The position numbers and the translations under genes were made by a program. The notes below the pieces were generated by a model. It ran no database searches. It saw only the letters and a list, made by a program, of their open reading frames with translations, and had not been told where the DNA came from. Of a stretch of DNA of 64,000 bases, positions 57,813-64,000 are shown piece after piece. Positions within the stretch are counted from its first letter, which is position 1. Each line of letters opens with the position of its first letter. The stretch comes from Hevea brasiliensis. Its lineage: Eukaryota > Streptophyta > Magnoliopsida > Malpighiales > Euphorbiaceae. The DNA lies in contig NC_079510.1 of assembly GCF_030052815.1 (NCBI RefSeq), positions 32,813,823 through 32,877,822 on the forward strand, read 5' to 3'.

Positions 57813-59914
57813 TGTAATGACCCAAACTAGGGACCGTTACTGATGTTAGGTATTAGGTCAGCTCTATAAAACTTACGTACATTCCTACATCTCACCATCT
57901 TAACATACATCATACCATTACACTTTAGTCTTGTCATCCATACATAAACATTCATAACATAAAAATGGTTCATAATTTGAACCTCAACATACAAGATCCA
58001 AAGTGTAATGGTTCAATATGCATACCCTCAAATTACACAACATATACATTATTATACTTTAAACAATTATTACATATTTCCAATTTCCTTTAAAATCTAG
58101 CATATTACTAACCATTCAAAAATTACATGTCCATCTACTCATACATCATACATAAAAAAGGGCTAAGACTACCCCTAAAGCTCTCTCTTCAAGAACTCAG
58201 TAAGTAAGCTTGACGGTTAAGGAAATGGGGTAAGCTTACACAAGCTCAGTGAGTAAACTAACCATCATTAATTTCATCATTCATTCATACATGTGCAATG
58301 CATCACTCATATGGATTTTCACATTATAAATATTTCATGTAAGATGGACATAACTCCCCAAACTTTCCTTTTAAATATGACTTGTGTCATGTACCCGGGG
58401 GTAACTAGAGATCTCCTTTGAAGGGCAACGTCAAGATCTCCTCTTAGGATTTACATATGGATCCATAATATTAAATAACATAACATGGGTGGAGTAATGG
58501 GTCATCTAATATCTATCAATGCACTAACAACAATTTATGCAATTATACAACTTCTAGATACATACATCCCAAATAAGTATAACATGATGTATAAGAATGC
58601 TCATTAATTACCTATAAATAGTTTTCATTTTATTAATGTTAGAGTTACTCACCCTTGTAGCCTATCAACCTCCTTACTCGAACAGGAGCTATCCTTGGAT
58701 CTTTACTCTTCTGAGTCCCTCAAGCCCGATCCTATAAAATTAGACCCTAGAGCGTTATACAAGGCTTTAAAACTTTATACATAACATGAACATCCTATTC
58801 TAGGCCCTTAGGAGCTATGAAATTAGGTTTTGAAATCTTGAAATCAAAGGAGAAAATACGTGGGCAGAACCAAGTTCGGTTGCTGAAGCCTTGGGTTTCG
58901 GCTATTGAACCTTGGAACATCAGGTACCCAATTTTAGGCAGTAGTCACTGTGGCTGCTGAAGTCTAGGACTTCAATTGTTGAACCTGGAAAACTTTTAAA
59001 TATTTTGAGAAAATACAAGCTTCCATTACTGAACCTTTAGCTTTCGGTAGTCGAACTTGAGAATTTCTAAAATTCTCAAGTCAAAACCTACAGAACTCTT
59101 CTCCCAAAAGCCTTAAAACTCATTTCAAAGTTTCAAAATATAATCTCATCATATATACACATCTTTAAGGCCTAGAACAACTAGAAAACATGCTTAAAAC
59201 CCACATATAGTTATCAAAACTCGAATCCTAGGTTTCCCCCAAACCCTCATGCATAAACTTCATTAAAACTTAACTTAATACAACTTTTCATGAAATTAAA
59301 GCTTTAAAAACCTCATTTCTCATCAACTCTCTTAAATTTATCTATTAGATCAAGAAAAAAAAGAAGGTTACCTCTTTTCTTAGAGCTTGGAGGTGAGAGA
59401 ACCAAAGCCTCAAAGCTTGAATCTACTCTTTCACACTTCCAAATGGAAGAATCCACCTCTAAATCTTCAAAACTCAAGGAAATCTCTTCAAAGAGCTCCT
59501 TGTATGCACCAAAAGTTGAGTGAGAGAGAGAGAGAGGAAAGAAAGAAACCCAAGTATTTTGGGTAGGAAATGAACTGAGATCCCTTTTATACCCTCTCTG
59601 TCGAGGAACTTTCGGTTGTCGAAGTTGATTTTATGCAAATAAGCATCCAGACCAAAAAGGGACTTCAACTTTTGAAAGTATGTCTTTAGGCTACTGAAGT
59701 TCCTTCTGCCCAAAACAACTTCTTTAAAAATTTTAAGAAATACAACCTTTATAATATTTTTTCATTCTTGAATACATTTTGAACATTTTAAACGCAAAAA
59801 CATGAACAAAATTTCACATCTCACTACCACTCCTTAGTCAGCGAAGTTTTAATTTTCATCAAAATATTCCATCAAGGACACATATTTCGACGTTGAAAAG
59901 TGGCGGATGTTACA
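57813..59914 (-). repeat. 5' LTR of element C
   Basis: 2102 bp, + strand ends TGTAATGACC...GTTACA, partner of 26222-28403. Followed on the right by taaac, the target duplication. The GA microsatellite is at about 59523. Confidence 0.95.
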
Positions 59915-60301
59915 TAAACAATGCATCATCAAACTCATAAACATACCCAGAAACAAGAAAAATCGTAAAATCATGCACAAAAAATACCAATCTCCTTCCT
60001 TTGACCATACCCACTTCATGTTTCTCTCTCTAGTGTTGAGACGGCTCAACATCTCCATCTCCCTAAGGTCGGCACAAAGCCATACCCATGAGAATCCCTT
60101 CTAATCACATGCATGGTTGCCAATCAAGAGCTTGTTGTTGAGCATCATCATGGGCACTGGGTTTAGTTGCTACTATTTATGAGTTAGAGATGCCAAACTG
60201 ACAAGCAGAGTAAAAGGGATGGGAGCACTGAAATTGGATATAGCTGATGAAGAAGATGGGGAAGAGAAAGGAATGGTTAGATTGGTGGAGGGAAGAGGTT
60301 A

Positions 60302-60517
60302 TTATTGCGAATAGTTTTGATTGGTAAGGATGTTCATTGATACACCACTTGGATTTGGGTTATTAGGCGAGAAGGGAGGGGGAGGAGCAGTAGAAGGTGC
60401 AACAACCACGGTAGCAGGAGGAGGAGGAAAATAAGAGATGGTTGAGGACAAATTCAGATTAATTATATTGACTATGAGAGGAAAATGAGATTTTCGAAAC
60501 TTACCCATAAAATTCAT
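60302..60517 (-). CDS. Proline-rich frame inside the MULE, possibly captured gene fragment
   Basis: 71 codons from ATG 60517 (MNFMGKFRKSHF) with two short proline runs (YFPPPPATVVV and APPPPFSPNNPNPS). It sits in the unique interior of the MULE, between the insertion point of element C and the right inverted repeat. No family recognised. It may be a transduced exon piece or a chance frame in GC-richer DNA. Confidence 0.25.
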   Translation of the reverse strand: MNFMGKFRKSHFPLIVNIINLNLSSTISYFPPPPATVVVAPSTAPPPPFSPNNPNPSGVSMNILTNQNYSQ

Positions 60518-60849
60518 GAATTCGTTGATTTTAATTCGTTTCAGATCAGAAATGGAGATTTGATTTGATTATTGGATTCGTCCTTGAAATGAGTTGCCTT
60601 TTGCTAAAAATGAATGAAAGAACTAAAAAAAGAGTTAGAGAAAGAAAAAATTATTTAAAAAAAAAAGAAATATATATGCAGGTAGCAAAAGGTTTCTTCA
60701 GATGGACAGACAAACGGACAGTAACAGAAAACGCAGAGATTTTTTAAACTGTTAATGAATTTCAAGTTGAGGTTTTTAAGTGTTTTGATGAACTGGTTTG
60801 TGGATTATGGTTTTGTTTCATTGTTGATTTCAGTTCATCAGATGGAGAG

Positions 60850-61140
60850 AGGGAGGAGATGGAGAGAGGGAGGGAGGAAGGAGATGATAAGACAGAGACA
60901 GAGGGAGAGGGAGGAAGGAGGTGACAGAGCAAGAGAGAGACTGTTAGTGGCAAATAAAGAATTTTTCATTGTAAAATACCAACGTGGCATATCCACCAAA
61001 GCTTTTAGCCGAAGATTCTATCGGAAAGTGATTTGAGGAATTTTGGATTGTGTTAAATTAAAATTAGAGAATTTTTGTGAAGTTGAAGGATATTGCTAAA
61101 ACAACCCTCAAACTTAAAGGACGGCAGGTGAAATTTAACC
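60850..61140 (-). repeat. Right terminal inverted repeat of the MULE
   Basis: The reverse complement of the left arm, with scattered substitutions and a purine-rich GA tract that differs in length between arms. The frame at 60755-61036 lies mostly within it and is not a gene. Confidence 0.88.
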
Positions 61141-61149
61141 TTGTTTATC

Positions 61150-61201
61150 TATGAAAACAACATTATGAATATAATTTAAAACTAAAACAAGATTATGAAG
61201 A

Positions 61202-61251
<50 letters not shown>

Positions 61252-62035
61252 ATGACATTATGGAGCATGTGAATAAATGACTCAAGTTAAATTCAAGATT
61301 GCAAGTAAGAATTCAAGAACATAAATTTTAATATTTTCAATTATGATGCTAATTAGAGTTAGTAATCTGATTAATCTTTCTTTATTTTCAAAATTTAGAG
61401 TATTGGAGGTTTTGAATTTAATTTTTTTTATTTAATTTTAAAATTATTTATTTTTATAATGAAAAATAAAAATAATTATTTTTTATTATATAGTCCATAA
61501 TCAATTATTACTTGGCGTTATATCTCTATTGAATTCAAAAAATATCTCCAATTATACTTGGCAGTTGTTTCTCATTAGCCTCTCAATTATATATAAAAGA
61601 AGTAACCCTTTCAAACTTATTTTGAATTTGCGTTTCGCTTTCCTAAGCTGTAAGCAGCCTATAAGGATTTGTTAATTATCAATTTATGATCATGCATAAT
61701 ACATATTAATTCAACACTGTTAACGTCATGTCATGCGTTTGAGATTTCTGGAGCAGCGTCACATTAAAACAATATTATAGTTATGATTATTCTTAATCCA
61801 TTAATTAACTAATAAACTAATAAATTTGAAAGATAAAACTTTTGGACCTTTATGATTTTACAATGGTCGTGGATGTGTGTAGATTTATAGAAGTTAAGCA
61901 TATCTTGATAAAATTATTATAATTTTACTAAGGAATGTGTCTATTTTCTAAACTTATATACATGTATTATCTTCTATATAAAAGTTTTTTTTTTCATTAA
62001 TTAATATAAAACAATGATGGGATCATTAAATATCA
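61150..62035. other. AT-rich spacer with a (TA)n tract
   Basis: A run of about 43 bases of alternating TA lies at 61205-61247. No open frame of note and no repeat pairing with the rest of the window. Confidence 0.7.
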
Positions 62036-63473
62036 GGATAAATTACACTGATAATACCCTAACTTTGTGGTATATAACAATAAGATATTTGAACTTTAAA
62101 TTGCAACAGAAAACTCCCCAACATTAAAAAATGTAACAATAAACATCATATAAACTCCTATAGCCAGTTTACCAGTTATATGATGACATTGCATGCCAAT
62201 GTGGAAGTATTGTTTCTCACCTTTCAATATGCTCTCTCTTCCAATGTGGCAATTGAATTAAAGAAATACGATTTCTCTTCTCCATGCAAATTCATTCTCT
62301 TCCCTCTATGCTCTGCCCTTTCTCTCAGCAATATCACTCTATTCTCCCATAGATTCTAATCTCATTCGGTCAATTTAAGGTTTCGATTTCGTTTAGGCTT
62401 TCATATGATTTTGTTTGGGTAAACATTGCTCTCTAAATCGAAAAGGGTTTGCTCCATATAAAGTGAGGAATTTTGCCCTCAATCTTAATGGAAGCTATGT
62501 CCCTATCTTGTTTTACAACAATGAAGAGTGAGGAAGAAGGTCAAAGGAGCTGTCATTCCCATTTTTTATTGTCATGGGTTAGGGAAGAATCCCTCCTTTT
62601 CTCCTTCTTCTTTTGTTTTACCTCTTGTTCTGCTTCCCTTTCTCTCTCCATTATGTTGATTTGATTTAACAACCCAACAATCACTACATTTGTTTGTCTT
62701 AGAAATTTTGGGTCAACTCATTTAAAAAAATTGCAACAATTTCTCCTCTGCATAACATAACCCACAAAAGATTTGAAATTTCATCTTTCCTTTTCAAGAA
62801 AAAAAATTAAAAAAAAAAAATCAATATCTATGCAAATTGTAATTTCATTTCCACTTACCCTATATTTAGGACAACCATAAAACCTTCTTCTAGGATATTT
62901 ATTAGTCTAAAGAATTGTCAACTTTGCTTCTTCATCACATAGGTACAAAGTAATGTCATTTCGTGAAAGTCATCTACCATTGAAAAGCGACATCTCCAGC
63001 TCCTTTGCTTTGATGATTATTTGACCTTTTGTCTTTGGTGGCAACCTTCGTCTTCTGGAAAACTTGTCTTTCGTTGCTGTGAGATCTAGCAACAAAAGAT
63101 TCTTTGATCTTTTTTCTTCAACGAGCTTATGGAGAGAGGGAGATATACACGACCAAAAAGCATTTCTAGAGAGAAAGAGAGAGAAATGAGTATGGCATTT
63201 TTTAAAGAAAAATCGAGGGGGATTTTAAGGAAGATGTCATGTTGGATAAGAGAGATGCAAGTGGAGAGAGAAGGAAGCTCCCACGTTGCCCAGCCAAGGA
63301 AGCTCCCACGTTACCAAGCCATGTCAACACAATACGGTGTAACCAGCTGGAATAAGTAACATGGTGTTTACTATTACATTCTTTAATGTTGGGAGCTTTT
63401 CTGTTACAATTTAAAGTTCATGTACCTTACTGTTACATACTATAAAGTTGAGTACCATCAGTGCAATTTACCC
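62036..63473. mobile_element. Second MULE-like inverted-repeat element
   Basis: Left end GGATAAATTACACTGAT (62036) and right end, in reverse complement, GGGTAAATTGCACTGAT (63473) begin inverted repeats that can be followed for about 180 bp (including TGAACTTTAAATTG and AACATTAAA). The flanks ttaaatatc (left, one base off the end) and ttaaatagt (right) are a possible imperfect 9-bp duplication. The interior (about 62220-63290) is pyrimidine-rich with short frames (62473-62664, 63129-63359) that show no domain. A 27-base tandem duplication (aagctcccacgtt...agcca) lies at 63270-63322. Confidence 0.6.
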
Positions 63474-63616
63474 TTAAATAGTAAGATAAATTACAATTTA
63501 GTCCATAAAGTTTACAAAATCTATAACTTAATCTCTATAGTTTCAAAATTAAGTAATTCAGTTCCTAAAATTTGGCAACACCTACAATTTAGTCCCTCTG
63601 TCTAATTTTCAGTCTA

Positions 63617-63857
63617 ATTGACCATTAATTATAGCAAAAATGACTAAAATATCCTTAACTCTGTATTTTCTAAGTGAAACAATTCAGTCCATAAGATTTT
63701 GCATTATAAACAAAATAAACCCTTGATTTAAACTTTATAAACACAATATCCCCATTATTTAAACTATTTTGTATACAAAATCTCAAAAACTAAATTATTT
63801 AAATTAAAAAATATATAAAGTTAAAGGTATTTTATCATTTTTGCTATAATTTGTCAT
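63617..63857. repeat. Inverted repeat capable of forming a hairpin
   Basis: The arm attatagcaaaaatgactaaa (within 63617-63660) pairs with the reverse complement of ttttatcatttttgctataat (within 63818-63852). Arms are about 40 bases and the loop about 160. Just before it, 63484-63600 resembles one end of a TA-rich TIR element (aattacaatttagtccataa), without a partner. Confidence 0.5.
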
Positions 63858-64000
63858 GACCCGATTTCTGGGTCGGACCGGCACTAGGACTTGGGTCAGC
63901 ATAGAGCCCCCGAAACTCATAGTAAGCCTAATTGTTTCTAAACTACACATAAAGCCCATTAAGGTAGTCCAATTTCACTAAAATAAACAAATAGAGTCTG
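63852..64000 (-). mobile_element. Edge of another gypsy LTR (G), runs off the window
   Basis: TGTCATGACCCGATTTCTGG is built like the + strand start of the LTR of element C (TGTAATGACCCAAACCAGG) and shares the following GGGTCAGC-type word. It is the last 149 bases in the window. If it follows element C, the element lies on the minus strand. Coding cannot be seen. Confidence 0.5.

Larger units (their letters stand above)
26222..59914 (-). mobile_element. Ty3/gypsy retrotransposon C, Tekay/Del-like, hosts element D
   Basis: LTRs at 26222-28403 and 57813-59914, flanked by the 5-bp duplication taaac (26217-26221 and 59915-59919). On the minus strand: 5' LTR, PBS at 57808, gag, then a 24-kb interruption by element D inside the zinc-knuckle region, then protease, RT, RNase H, integrase, PPT at 28404 and 3' LTR. 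Without D it would be about 9.6 kb. The gag frame resumes across the D insertion once the duplicated taacc is counted once, which proves that D came later. Inactive: catalytic residues changed in protease and RT. Confidence 0.95.
25829..61140. mobile_element. Mutator-like element (MULE), split by nested retrotransposons
   Basis: The left end GGCTAAATTTCA (25829) and the right end GAAATTTAACC (to 61140) are the tips of inverted repeats about 300 bp long. They are flanked by the identical 9-bp duplication ttgtttatc (25820-25828 and 61141-61149); 9 bp is the MULE hallmark. Removing element C and one copy of its duplication leaves about 1.6 kb. The interior (26131-26221 plus 59920-60849) has no MURA transposase, so it is non-autonomous. 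The interior carries a small proline-rich frame at 60302-60517 that could be captured host sequence (Pack-MULE). Confidence 0.88.

Noticed and set aside
60755..61036. 93-codon Arg/Glu-rich frame
   Set aside because: Mostly within the right inverted repeat of the MULE; the GA-rich tract produces the composition.
1..64000. tRNA, rRNA or other structural RNA genes
   Set aside because: None recognised; the tRNA-like matches are the short primer-binding sites of the retrotransposons.

Overview
This is plant nuclear DNA, almost certainly from a eudicot. It consists almost entirely of transposable elements, and no intact host gene was found. Evidence for a plant: chromovirus (Tekay/Del-like) and Athila-like Ty3/gypsy elements, a Ty1/copia element, Mutator-like (MULE) terminal inverted repeats with a 9-bp target duplication, tRNA-iMet-type primer-binding sites, a plant LINE-like 3' end, and very AT-rich spacers. 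The species cannot be named from the sequence. All coding capacity belongs to transposons and is broken by stops and frameshifts.

Layout. (1) 1-8790: a Tekay/Del-type gypsy element on the + strand (A), cut by the window edge on the left and truncated inside its 3' LTR on the right. (2) 8795-14694: a block rich in GATCGG motifs carrying a minus-strand gene of the plant 'putative gypsy type transposon' (Transposase_28-like) family with its own TATA box, plus two tandem-repeat arrays. (3) 14935-15755: a probable LINE remnant with poly(A). (4) 17217-21791: a complete but dead copia element on the minus strand with 191-bp LTRs, a perfect 5-bp target duplication and unusual TA...TA LTR ends. (5) 21797-25819: AT-rich spacer with a cluster of related MITE-like inverted-repeat elements. 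(6) 25829-61140: one MULE that now contains a nest. (7) 61150-64000: spacer, a second MULE-like element, a hairpin, and the start of another LTR.

The nest is the main result. A MULE (25829-61140, TSD ttgtttatc) was entered by a minus-strand Tekay-like gypsy element C (26222-59914, TSD taaac). The gag region of C was entered by a minus-strand Athila-like element D (32060-56131, TSD taacc). D's RNase H-integrase linker was entered by a plus-strand Tekay-like element E (42032-50335, TSD tcggc/ttagc), and D's 3' region independently received a probable solo LTR F (37382-40533). For each of the four nested layers both ends were found, and reading frames resume across D and E, so the order of insertion can be read directly: MULE first, then C, then D, then E and F.

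The elements A, C and E share a double zinc-knuckle gag, a similar pol and a chromodomain-like C-terminal tail. They are three independent arrivals of one broad lineage. None of them retains an intact polyprotein.
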